A DNA stretch of 6,493 nt from HGM04593 sp964512955 (GCA_964512955.1 CAZEKX010000096.1:1-6493), one strand, 5' to 3'; positions 1 to 6,475 are shown, numbered from the stretch's first letter. Made by a program: numbers and translations. The notes: a model not told the origin generated them from the sequence alone.

Positions 1-60
1 CTCAAAGTCGTGAGCAAGGTGGGGATTTTGTTGCACTTCTATCTTGACAGTATATGTTGG
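1..60. other. Window-edge segment downstream of uvrA, coding status undecided
   Basis: This piece follows the uvrA stop codon. On the plus strand one frame stays open from the edge to a TGA at 45-47 and would end in the residues GGDFVALLS, which could be the C-terminus of a convergent gene. Another plus frame is open to a TAA at 64-66. On the minus strand one frame is open through the whole segment, but it simply continues past the uvrA stop and offers no convincing start. Sixty bases are too few to decide. No hairpin followed by a T-tract is visible here, so the uvrA terminator either lies outside the window or is not of the classic type. Confidence 0.2.
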
Positions 61-2838
61 TTATAACTTATCCTTTAGATAGCGCCCTGTGTACGATGCT
101 TCGCATTCTGCAATCTCTTCGGGGGTTCCATGTGCAACAAGTCTGCCTCCCGACTCTCCACCTTCGGGGCCTAAATCTATGACATAGTCGGCACATTTTA
201 TAACATCCAAGTTGTGCTCTATTATCACAAGGGTGTGTCCACGTGCTATTAATTGTTCAAAGGAGTCGAGCAGTTTTTTTATGTCGTGGAAATGTAATCC
301 TGTAGTAGGTTCATCGAAAATGAACATTGTGGGGCGGTCTGTTTGCAGGCTCAGATAGTAGGCGAGTTTTACACGTTGGTTTTCTCCTCCCGAAAGGGTT
401 GATGATGCCTGTCCTAATTTTATATATGCTAAACCTACATCTTGCAGGGGTTGTAAACCGCTTGCTATACGTTGTTGCCCATGCTCTTGGAAAAAGTTTA
501 TGGCATCGCCAACAGTCATCTCCAATATATCGTATATGTTCTTATCGTGGAACTTTACCTCTAATACTTCGTTTTTGAAACGACGACCATGACATGCATC
601 ACACTCTAATTGCAGGTCGGCCATGAATTGCATGGATACAGTTATTGTTCCTTCTCCCTTGCACTCCTCGCAACGTCCACCCTCGGAGTTGAATGAGAAG
701 TAACCTGCTGTAAACCCCATCTGCTTTGCCAATGGTTGTTGTGCAAAGAGATGACGTATCTCGTCGTATACTTTAAGGTATGTTACCGGGTTGGAACGCG
801 ATGATTTGCCTATTGGGTTTTGGTCGACAAACTCAACTCCGGTGAGCAATTTGGTTGCTCCTTCTATGCAGTCGCACTGCCCGGGTGCTTCGCTGCTCTC
901 TCCATATATGCGTTTGAGAGAACGGTATAATATGTCGCGTACAAGGGTCGATTTTCCGGAACCGCTTACGCCACTCACAACTGTAAGGATATTCAATGGT
1001 ATATCTACATCAATCCCCTTAAGGTTATTCTCGCGTGCCCCTTTTATGGAGATAATATTACGTGATGTGCGACGTACCTTTGGCAAGGGAATGGTCTCGC
1101 TACCAAGCAGGTATTTTGCTGTGTAACTCTTGCTGTCTGTCGGAAGATTGTTTATCTCTCCTTCGAATACAATGTTTCCTCCATAGGAACCTGCTTTAGG
1201 GCCTACATCTATTATGTAATCGGCTGCACGAATTATATCTTCGTCATGCTCTACTACAACAACTGTATTACCCAGGTCGCGTAAACGATAGAGGACGTTT
1301 ATCAATCGCTCTGTATCTCTGCTGTGTAGTCCTATACTTGGTTCGTCGAGAATGTATAACGAACCTACAAGGTTGCTGCCTAACGATGTTACAAGGTTTA
1401 TTCTTTGGCTTTCACCGCCCGAAAGGGTGTTGCTTAGTCGGTTCATGGTCAGGTAGCCCAAACCAACATCTAACAAGCAGTCTATTCGGTTTTTAATCTC
1501 TATCAGTATGCGTTTTGCAATTGTGCTATCATGTTCATCTATCTGCAGAGTGTCGAAAAATTCTTTGAGTTGTGTTACCGGCATCTCTACAAGTTCTGTA
1601 ATGCTTTTGCCTCCAATCTTTACATAGTTTGCCTCTTTTTTAAGACGTGTTCCGTGACATGTGGGACATATGGGCTTGCCTCGATAACGTGCGAGCATAA
1701 CACGGTACTGTATTTTGTACTGGTTCTCTCGTACCATCTTAAAGAAGTTGTCTATGCACACTCCTTCGTCGTACTCTTCTATGTAGGGTCCTGTGTGCCA
1801 CAAGTAGTCTTTTTGCTCCTGTGTAAGGTTGTAATATGGTTCGAATATTGGAAAGTTGTCTTTTGGAGCGTGGCGGCAGAACTCGTTTTTCCACATTCCC
1901 ATCTTTTCTCCACGCCAGCAAAATACTGCACCGTCGTATATGCTTAGTGATTTGTTGGGAATAACAAGGTTTTCGTCAATACCTACTATGCGTCCGAATC
2001 CTTCGCAGTCGGGGCAGGCTCCTATAGGTGAGTTGAACGAGAACATGTGTTCTGTGGGCTCCTCAAACTCTATGCCATCTGCCTCGAACCGTATGCTGAA
2101 TGTGTGTGGCTTCTCTTCGTTAAGAAATTGCATCATGCATGTTCCACCACCTTCGTAAAAGGCTGTTTCGGCAGAATCCATGAGACGGCTTATGGCGTCG
2201 GGGGTGTCAGATGCGGTAAGTCGGTCAATGAGCAGGTATGGGGCGTCGCCCTTTTCGTAGGTGTACTCCTCTATGCGCTTAATCTCTTTATTTATATATA
2301 TTCGTGTGAAACCTTGTTGCAGATATATCGATAGTTGCTCTTGCATGTCGCGACCTTTGCGCCTGTTTATTGGAGCAAGCAGTAGAAATCGTTCCCCTTT
2401 TGCATGGTTTTTCATGCACTCAGCAAGGTCCTCGGGGGTGTTCTTTTTTACAATGTTTCCACTTATGGGGGAATATGTTTTTCCTATTCGTGCATAAAGC
2501 AGTTTAAGGTATTCATATATCTCGGTGCTTGTTCCTACTGTAGAACGTGGGTTGCGGTTGTTTACCTTTTGCTCAATGGCAATTGCAGGTGGAATGCCTT
2601 TTATGAAATCACATTCGGGCTTGTTCATCTGCCCTAAAAATTGTCGTGCGTATGATGACAGAGACTCTACATAGCGTCGCTGACCTTCGGCATACAGGGT
2701 GTCGAATGCCAATGACGATTTTCCGGAACCGGAAAGACCTGTTATGACAACAAACTTTCCGCGTGGTATATCTATGTTGACATTCTTCAGGTTGTTGACA
2801 CGTGCGCCACGAATTACTATGCAACTCTTCTCCTCCAT
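61..2838 (-). CDS. uvrA: UvrA, excinuclease ABC subunit A (DNA damage-recognition ATPase)
   Basis: UvrA is the cytoplasmic ABC-type ATPase dimer that finds bulky DNA lesions and loads UvrB in nucleotide excision repair. The 925-residue product is full length for the family (E. coli about 940). Visible in order: Walker A GLSGSGKSS (34-42), the UvrB-binding region with IEQK and NPRSTVGT (88-104 and on to about 250), FSFNSPIGACPDC (266-278), CPTC (391-394), signature LSGGESQR (472-479), Walker B LYILDEPS (494-501) and H531. The second half has Walker A GVSGSGKST (623-631), the zinc module CEEC (723-726) to CDAC (746-749), signature LSGGENQR (815-822), Walker B MFIFDEPT (838-845) and H875. All ATPase residues are intact in both halves. 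The CPxC pair that E. coli UvrA has before FSFN is absent, as I recall for Bacteroidota UvrA. The ATG at 2838 opens with the usual IxIRGARxNNLKN sequence. Bacteroidota often carry a second UvrA paralogue, so this may not be the only copy. It is transcribed alone from its own promoter. Confidence 0.98.
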   Translation of the reverse strand: MEEKSCIVIRGARVNNLKNVNIDIPRGKFVVITGLSGSGKSSLAFDTLYAEGQRRYVESLSSYARQFLGQMNKPECDFIKGIPPAIAIEQKVNNRNPRSTVGTSTEIYEYLKLLYARIGKTYSPISGNIVKKNTPEDLAECMKNHAKGERFLLLAPINRRKGRDMQEQLSIYLQQGFTRIYINKEIKRIEEYTYEKGDAPYLLIDRLTASDTPDAISRLMDSAETAFYEGGGTCMMQFLNEEKPHTFSIRFEADGIEFEEPTEHMFSFNSPIGACPDCEGFGRIVGIDENLVIPNKSLSIYDGAVFCWRGEKMGMWKNEFCRHAPKDNFPIFEPYYNLTQEQKDYLWHTGPYIEEYDEGVCIDNFFKMVRENQYKIQYRVMLARYRGKPICPTCHGTRLKKEANYVKIGGKSITELVEMPVTQLKEFFDTLQIDEHDSTIAKRILIEIKNRIDCLLDVGLGYLTMNRLSNTLSGGESQRINLVTSLGSNLVGSLYILDEPSIGLHSRDTERLINVLYRLRDLGNTVVVVEHDEDIIRAADYIIDVGPKAGSYGGNIVFEGEINNLPTDSKSYTAKYLLGSETIPLPKVRRTSRNIISIKGARENNLKGIDVDIPLNILTVVSGVSGSGKSTLVRDILYRSLKRIYGESSEAPGQCDCIEGATKLLTGVEFVDQNPIGKSSRSNPVTYLKVYDEIRHLFAQQPLAKQMGFTAGYFSFNSEGGRCEECKGEGTITVSMQFMADLQLECDACHGRRFKNEVLEVKFHDKNIYDILEMTVGDAINFFQEHGQQRIASGLQPLQDVGLAYIKLGQASSTLSGGENQRVKLAYYLSLQTDRPTMFIFDEPTTGLHFHDIKKLLDSFEQLIARGHTLVIIEHNLDVIKCADYVIDLGPEGGESGGRLVAHGTPEEIAECEASYTGRYLKDKL

Positions 2839-2864
2839 ATTCTTCTGCTTCTTGTTTTAACATG

Positions 2865-2872
2865 CGAAAATA
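2865..2872 (-). promoter_or_regulatory. Candidate -7 promoter box of uvrA
   Basis: Read on the minus strand the octamer is TATTTTCG, one base from the Bacteroidota -7 consensus TAnnTTTG. It lies 26 nt before the uvrA ATG, giving a predicted leader of roughly 20 nt that is purine-rich (AAGAAGCAGAAGAAT). No clear -33 TTG sits at the expected spacing. The same TAnnTTCG variant precedes the divergent U32 gene, which supports the reading. The transcription start itself is inferred. Confidence 0.5.
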
Positions 2873-2875
2873 CAT

Positions 2876-2917
2876 AAAAAATCGCAACCTTGTAGCGAAT
2901 AGCATAACAGATTGCGA
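2876..2917 (-). terminator. Rho-independent terminator of the HU/SPOR-FHA operon
   Basis: On the minus strand, 32 nt after the FHA-gene stop codon, the arms TCGCAATCTGT and ACAAGGTTGCGA can pair over 11 base pairs. The pairing includes one T-G wobble and one bulged A, around a 13-nt loop, and is followed at once by six T residues. This is the classic intrinsic terminator layout. It sits directly upstream of the uvrA -7 box, so it should insulate uvrA from the operon behind it. Confidence 0.75.
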
Positions 2918-2948
2918 CTTATGACGGATGTTTTTCTGTTTTTGGGGG

Positions 2949-3449
2949 CTATTCCATTTCACCCTCGGGAGTGTGAAGAATCAATGTAGTTGCACCAAGT
3001 GTAATTATTGCACCATCTTCTATGCGCAGACGTTCGCGGTTACCTAAAATGCGGTTCATTACAAATGTGCCGGTAACACTTTGATTGTCGCGTATTGTGT
3101 ATACAAGTTCTCCTGCTCCGTTACGCTTTACATTTATTATGCAATGACGTCGGTCCATGCTTGGGTCGCGTGTTTCAATGGGATGCGAAACTATTGTTCC
3201 TTTATTGTATCGTCCTATGAGATTGTCCCCTTCGTTCAGTTGCAGTGTCTGTTTATAGCAGAAGTTGTTTTCCAAAACAATAATGTGCCCGAAGTCCTCT
3301 TCTTGAAACTCTTCTCCTGCCTCGCCTATCTTTATAGTAAAACTTTTACGACATTTCTCGCATTCAAAGACTACGGACATACCTTTGGGGTAGCCACTAT
3401 CATCGAATACGATAGGGTGGTCGCATTTTGGACAGGTGATTTTCTTCAT
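2949..3449 (-). CDS. Zinc-ribbon and FHA domain protein
   Basis: This is a 166-residue, probably cytoplasmic protein with no signal peptide or membrane segment. Residues 6-33 form a likely zinc ribbon with two cysteine pairs, CPKC (6-9) and CEKC (30-33). Residues about 54-160 are a forkhead-associated (FHA) fold: GR at 79-80, DRRHC at 99-103, TGTFV at 126-130 and the closing hydrophobic strands to TLILHT. FHA domains normally bind phosphothreonine peptides. Here two usual binding positions differ: the Ser three residues before the conserved His is Asp (D99), and the Asn of the usual NGTFVN is Thr (T126), so phosphopeptide binding is uncertain. The start follows the HU/SPOR stop by 9 nt, so the two genes should be co-transcribed and may work together. 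A terminator lies just downstream. No enzymatic domain is present; an adaptor or scaffold role is my inference. The specific partner is unknown, and no Ser/Thr kinase is encoded in the window. Confidence 0.88.
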   Translation of the reverse strand: MKKITCPKCDHPIVFDDSGYPKGMSVVFECEKCRKSFTIKIGEAGEEFQEEDFGHIIVLENNFCYKQTLQLNEGDNLIGRYNKGTIVSHPIETRDPSMDRRHCIINVKRNGAGELVYTIRDNQSVTGTFVMNRILGNRERLRIEDGAIITLGATTLILHTPEGEME

Positions 3450-3458
3450 AACAGGTGG

Positions 3459-4442
3459 TTAAAATTCAAGAACCCATGCATCGGGGAATGTCTGTTGAAC
3501 TTCCGGTAATGCTTCTTGTGCATCGTTGACTGTTGCAAAACTGTTTATGGCTATACGATGACGCTTTCCGCACTTTACAACGGTGTAGTCGGCAACCTTT
3601 TTTGCCATTAGTTCTGTTATTGCAAGTTTTGCATTATCTTCGTTGGGTGAACTTGCTACAATTATGTAGAAAGAGGTGGTTGTTGTGTATTCCTCTTTGA
3701 TGTTCTCTACCGTAACCTCGGTAACGGGTGCGATAACCTCTTCCTTAACAGGTATATTTTCGGTGCTTGAAAACTCAACAGGGCATATCTCAACTGTTGC
3801 ATCGCTCTCTACATGCATAGGTGCAGTTGTCAGTTGTTGCATCATGGATATCTGTTCCGATGTTGCAAAGTCTGTTATAGATGCCTGCATCTCGTTTTTG
3901 AATGCTTTGTCGCTTATTGGTGTTACAAAAAGGAATGTCAGTATTATTGCTGCTGCTGTTGCAATGTATTTTCCTATCTCTCTTCGTTTAATAGGAATTA
4001 TTATTGTCTCTTCTTTGCATTGACTCAATAATGGTATCGACAATGGTGCGAAACCGTAGTTTTCCGGATCGTCAATGCTGTTGGCGTTTGGGGTAAAGGC
4101 AACCTCTCCTTTAATATTCATGGTGAATGTTCCAAGTTCGCCAAAGCGTACTTCTCCTTTTGTGGATAGCAATCTGCGTAGAGAACGTACATCGTTCAGT
4201 ACTGCCTGTACCGCTTTTTCGTAGGTTATGCTTTCTGCTGTCATGTAGTCCGAAACAAGCAGTGCATCGTTCATTGTTACTTGTGAGTTGAAACCCAATG
4301 TGCGGTGTGGGGGCATGAATATCTGCTCCTCGCTATTGTACGATGCAGGGATATTATGTGCCAAAAATGCACCTAAACCGGGTATAATAACACAATTATG
4401 ACGTGCTATGAGTTGCGATATATGTCTTTCTAATTTTTCCAC
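3459..4442 (-). CDS. HU-like (CCDC81-type) / transmembrane / SPOR domain protein
   Basis: With the chosen GTG start the product has 327 residues. The N-terminus (about 1-125) resembles the prokaryotic CCDC81-like HU domains: EKLERHISQLIARHNCV, then VIIPGLGAFLAH, then a second unit with FGELGTFTM. Basic residues KRRE lead into one membrane helix (about 157-175, YIATAAAIILTFLFV). A low-complexity periplasmic linker follows, and the last 70 residues (about 256-327) are a SPOR domain beginning SFYIIVASS. SPOR domains bind denuded peptidoglycan, usually at division sites. The inferred topology is HU-like part in the cytoplasm and SPOR in the periplasm; whether the HU-like part binds DNA is not established. 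The GTG start is preferred because family members begin right at the EKLERHI helix. An in-frame ATG at 4476-4478 would add 12 hydrophobic residues (MVYITLFYYFCF) encoded by AT-rich promoter DNA, which I think is not translated. It is the first gene of an operon with the FHA gene and is divergent from the U32 gene. Confidence 0.87.
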   Translation of the reverse strand: MEKLERHISQLIARHNCVIIPGLGAFLAHNIPASYNSEEQIFMPPHRTLGFNSQVTMNDALLVSDYMTAESITYEKAVQAVLNDVRSLRRLLSTKGEVRFGELGTFTMNIKGEVAFTPNANSIDDPENYGFAPLSIPLLSQCKEETIIIPIKRREIGKYIATAAAIILTFLFVTPISDKAFKNEMQASITDFATSEQISMMQQLTTAPMHVESDATVEICPVEFSSTENIPVKEEVIAPVTEVTVENIKEEYTTTTSFYIIVASSPNEDNAKLAITELMAKKVADYTVVKCGKRHRIAINSFATVNDAQEALPEVQQTFPDAWVLEF

Positions 4443-4446
4443 GAAG

Positions 4447-4454
4447 CAAAAATA
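4447..4454 (-). promoter_or_regulatory. Candidate -7 promoter box of the HU/SPOR-FHA operon
   Basis: On the minus strand the octamer TATTTTTG matches TAnnTTTG exactly. It ends only 4 nt before the preferred GTG start, so the transcript would begin at or close to the start codon, which implies a leaderless message. If the upstream ATG at 4476-4478 were used, this box would lie inside the gene and could not be its promoter. There is no obvious -33 TTG. In such AT-rich DNA a chance match is possible. Confidence 0.4.
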
Positions 4455-4470
4455 ATAAAAAAGGGTAATA

Positions 4471-4489
4471 TAAACCATAATGTGGTTTA
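4471..4489. repeat. 7-5-7 inverted repeat in the divergent intergenic region
   Basis: TAAACCA (4471-4477) and TGGTTTA (4483-4489) are perfect inverted copies around a 5-nt centre (TAATG). The repeat lies just upstream of the candidate -7 box of the minus-strand operon, in the zone where a regulator could overlap the -33 region, and about 70 nt upstream of the plus-strand promoter box. It is not followed by a T-tract in a terminator arrangement for either gene. It could be an operator for a dimeric regulator, but no regulator gene is nearby and the function is unproven. Confidence 0.5.
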
Positions 4490-4556
4490 ATTTTTTTCAA
4501 ATACTTGGAAATTTAAACAGTTTCTTATTATACAGGAAAATTATAGCAAAAATTCG

Positions 4557-4564
4557 TATCTTCG
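4557..4564 (+). promoter_or_regulatory. Candidate -7 promoter box of the U32 (rlhA-like) gene
   Basis: TATCTTCG followed by CAAA is one base from TAnnTTTG and is the same TTCG variant seen ahead of uvrA. It ends 23 nt before the ATG at 4588, giving a predicted leader of about 17-27 nt depending on which of two ATGs is used. Its position excludes the far-upstream ATG at 4480 as a start for a transcript made from this box. No convincing -33 TTG is seen. Confidence 0.5.
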
Positions 4565-4587
4565 CAAATATTATTTCAAACAGATTT

Positions 4588-6411
4588 ATGTCATATATGC
4601 CGAAGAGAATAGAACTATTGGCTCCTGCGCGTAACCTAAGTACAGGAATTGCGGCAATCAATCATGGAGCAGACGCTGTGTACATAGGTGCATCGGCTTT
4701 CGGAGCAAGGCAGGCTGCCGGCAATTCTGTGCAGGATATTGCCTCTTTGGTGGAGTATGCTCATCTATTTAATGTGAAAGTGTATGTAACGTTGAATACT
4801 ATAGTAGAGGATTCCGATATTCCTGTAGTGGAGCAACTCGTTACCGATTTGTACAATGTGGGTGTCGATGCTCTTATTGTTCAGGATATGGGTATTGCAT
4901 CTATGAATATTCCGCCTATTCCGTTACATGCTAGCACTCAAATGGATAATCGTACTCCCGAAAAAGTCCGTTTCCTTTCCGAAGCCGGTTATAGACGTGT
5001 TGTTCTGGCACGGGAACTGACATTGAAACAGATAAACGATATTCATTCTGCTATTCCCGAAACGGAATTAGAGGTGTTCGTTCATGGTGCTTTGTGTGTA
5101 AGTTACAGTGGACAATGCTATGCTTCGCAACACTGTTTCGGGCGTAGTGCGAACCGGGGTGCATGTGCGCAATTCTGTCGCTTGGCATTTAACTTGGAAG
5201 ATGACGAAGGTAATGTTATATGTAAAGATAAGCATCTTTTGTCGTTAAAGGATATGAATCGTAGTGAGCATCTCGAAGAGATGCTCGATGCCGGTGTGGT
5301 GTCGTTAAAGATTGAGGGCCGCTTGAAAGATGAATCGTACGTGAAGAATGTTACGGCATATTATAGACAAAAGTTAGACGATGTTTTTGCAAGGCGTAAA
5401 GAGTATGTACGTGCTTCTTACGGTATAACCACGCCGCAGTTTATACCGCAACCCGACAAGAGTTTTTGCCGGGGTTTTACCGATTATTTCTTAAAAGGCG
5501 GGCGAGAGAACATAACCTCATTCGATACTCCTAAATCGATGGGTGAGTATATGGGAGTGGTACGTGTGGTGGCGCGTAACTTTTTTACGGTGTCGGGTGG
5601 TAAAACATTTGCCAATGGCGATGGAGCATGTTTTATAGGGCGCGACGGTAAGTTGCATGGCTTTAGAATAAACAGGGCAGATGGCAGTCGTATTTTTCCA
5701 CAGAGCATGCCCCCATTGTATCAAGGTGCGGAACTGTATCGTAATGGAGATATGGAGTTTGAACGTCTGTTGGCACGTCCCGACTATCCTCGTCGCTTGT
5801 TGTTACAACTTCTCTTTACCGATACGGAACGCGGATTCTGTTTGTCGGCATTGGACGAGAGTGGTGTCCGGGCTGTTGTTGAAATAGATGCAGAAAAGGA
5901 TGTTGCACGCACATCGCAGGTCGATAACATAACAAAACAGTTGGGTAAGTGGGGTAATACTCCTTTTGTTGCAGATGAGGTGAAGGTTGAAATGTCCGAT
6001 GAATGGTTTGTTCCTTTATCCTTGTTATCCGATATTCGTCGTAGGGTGTGTGATGCGCTGCTTGAAGAACATCGCAAATGCTATTCTCGAGAAGTGGCAG
6101 GGGTGGTGGAGACAAATCATCCATACATCTCCTCTTCGCTCGATTATCGTGGTAATGTTTCGAATGGTAAGGCACGTGATTTTTATGTTAAGCATGGAGT
6201 ACAAAATGTTGCGCCTGCTTATGAATTACAACCTGTTGCCGGTGTTCCCATAATGTATTGCAAACATTGCATAAGATATAGTATGGGGTGGTGTAGCAAG
6301 GATGGTGGTAAAATGCCTTGTCGCGAACTATATCTTGTTGCCGTCGATGGAAAGCGTTTTCGCCTTCATTTCGACTGTAAGGAGTGTATGATGATGGTTA
6401 TTGCTGAGTAG
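4588..6411 (+). CDS. rlhA: U32-family protein, RlhA-type 23S rRNA C2501 hydroxylase
   Basis: Despite the old peptidase name, proteins of this type (E. coli RlhA, formerly YdcP) hydroxylate C2501 of 23S rRNA near the peptidyl-transferase centre; the activity there depends on iron and prephenate. The 607 residues follow that layout. The N-terminal barrel starts RIELLAPARN and carries HGADAVYIGA, ALIVQDMGI, LHASTQMDNRT and VLARELT. The U32 signature spans about 166-198 (VFVHGALC, YSGQC, GRSANRGACAQFCR), with C170, C177, C193 and C197 as likely Fe-S ligands. KIEGRLKDESYVKN follows (241-254). The middle and C-terminal part (about 350-500) is DUF3656-like, with QLGKWGNTPF and WFVPLSLLSDIRR, and the end has KARDFYVKHGVQ, KHCIRY and FDCKEC. 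It lacks the basic tail of about 50 residues that I remember in E. coli RlhA. Starts at 4588 and 4597 are both plausible; the open frame from 4480 adds 36 residues encoded by promoter DNA that do not look native. The gene is divergent from the HU/SPOR operon. The family assignment is firm; the exact rRNA target is inferred. Confidence 0.9.
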   Translation: MSYMPKRIELLAPARNLSTGIAAINHGADAVYIGASAFGARQAAGNSVQDIASLVEYAHLFNVKVYVTLNTIVEDSDIPVVEQLVTDLYNVGVDALIVQDMGIASMNIPPIPLHASTQMDNRTPEKVRFLSEAGYRRVVLARELTLKQINDIHSAIPETELEVFVHGALCVSYSGQCYASQHCFGRSANRGACAQFCRLAFNLEDDEGNVICKDKHLLSLKDMNRSEHLEEMLDAGVVSLKIEGRLKDESYVKNVTAYYRQKLDDVFARRKEYVRASYGITTPQFIPQPDKSFCRGFTDYFLKGGRENITSFDTPKSMGEYMGVVRVVARNFFTVSGGKTFANGDGACFIGRDGKLHGFRINRADGSRIFPQSMPPLYQGAELYRNGDMEFERLLARPDYPRRLLLQLLFTDTERGFCLSALDESGVRAVVEIDAEKDVARTSQVDNITKQLGKWGNTPFVADEVKVEMSDEWFVPLSLLSDIRRRVCDALLEEHRKCYSREVAGVVETNHPYISSSLDYRGNVSNGKARDFYVKHGVQNVAPAYELQPVAGVPIMYCKHCIRYSMGWCSKDGGKMPCRELYLVAVDGKRFRLHFDCKECMMMVIAE

Positions 6412-6413
6412 AA

Positions 6414-6432
6414 TAGTTACCTTCCATAACTA
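6414..6432. repeat. Short inverted repeat after the U32 gene
   Basis: TAGTTA (6414-6419) and TAACTA (6427-6432) are perfect inverted copies around a 7-nt spacer, starting 2 nt after the stop codon at 6409-6411. The stem is short and AT-rich and is followed by an A-rich run, not a T-tract, on the plus strand. It may help end the transcript or protect its 3' end, but it does not meet the usual standard for an intrinsic terminator. Confidence 0.3.
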
Positions 6433-6467
6433 AGAAAAATGGGCAGGGTGGACAAAAAGTAGGATAA

Positions 6468-6475
6468 AACCTTTG
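6468..6475 (+). promoter_or_regulatory. Possible -7 promoter box for a gene beyond the window
   Basis: AACCTTTG followed by TAATC differs from TAnnTTTG only at the first base. With the window ending 18 nt later, a start codon could lie just past the edge. No -33 TTG is recognisable. The rest of the terminal 82 nt holds no supportable gene; a frame of seven codons from an ATG at 6439 (MGRVDKK) is too short to credit. Confidence 0.3.

Noticed and set aside
8..32. Hairpin downstream of uvrA (GTGCAA with TTGCTCAC on the minus strand) as a terminator
   Set aside because: The stem needs a 2-nt bulge and no T-tract follows before the window edge.
1531..1947. Plus-strand open frame of 138 codons opposite uvrA, and several similar frames within 327-2637
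   Set aside because: They lie antisense to a complete, strongly conserved uvrA, have odd composition (rich in Phe, Tyr, Cys, Val), and show no domain or promoter.
2609..2962. Minus-strand frame of 117 codons overlapping the 5' end of uvrA and the terminator
   Set aside because: It is an out-of-frame shadow of the uvrA Walker A region; it crosses the terminator and promoter and resembles no known protein.
3081..3509. Plus-strand frame of 142 codons opposite the FHA gene
   Set aside because: It is antisense to a gene with clear zinc-ribbon and FHA motifs; no homology-like features are visible.
4443..4478. Hydrophobic N-terminus MVYITLFYYFCF as a signal peptide for the HU/SPOR protein
   Set aside because: The HU-like domain must stay in the cytoplasm and a separate membrane helix occurs later. 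The extension is encoded by AT-rich DNA that overlaps a promoter box and an inverted repeat.
5816..6175. Minus-strand frames opposite the U32 gene
   Set aside because: They are antisense to a conserved coding region, with Pro/His/Arg-rich shadow composition.
4588..6411. Reading the U32 gene as a secreted collagenase-type peptidase
   Set aside because: There is no signal peptide, and the full-length match to RlhA-type proteins, including DUF3656-like and C-terminal Cys motifs, points to rRNA modification.
6414..6432. Inverted repeat as an intrinsic terminator of the U32 gene
   Set aside because: The stem is only 6 AT-rich base pairs and is followed by A residues, not T residues, on the transcribed strand; it is kept only as a repeat.
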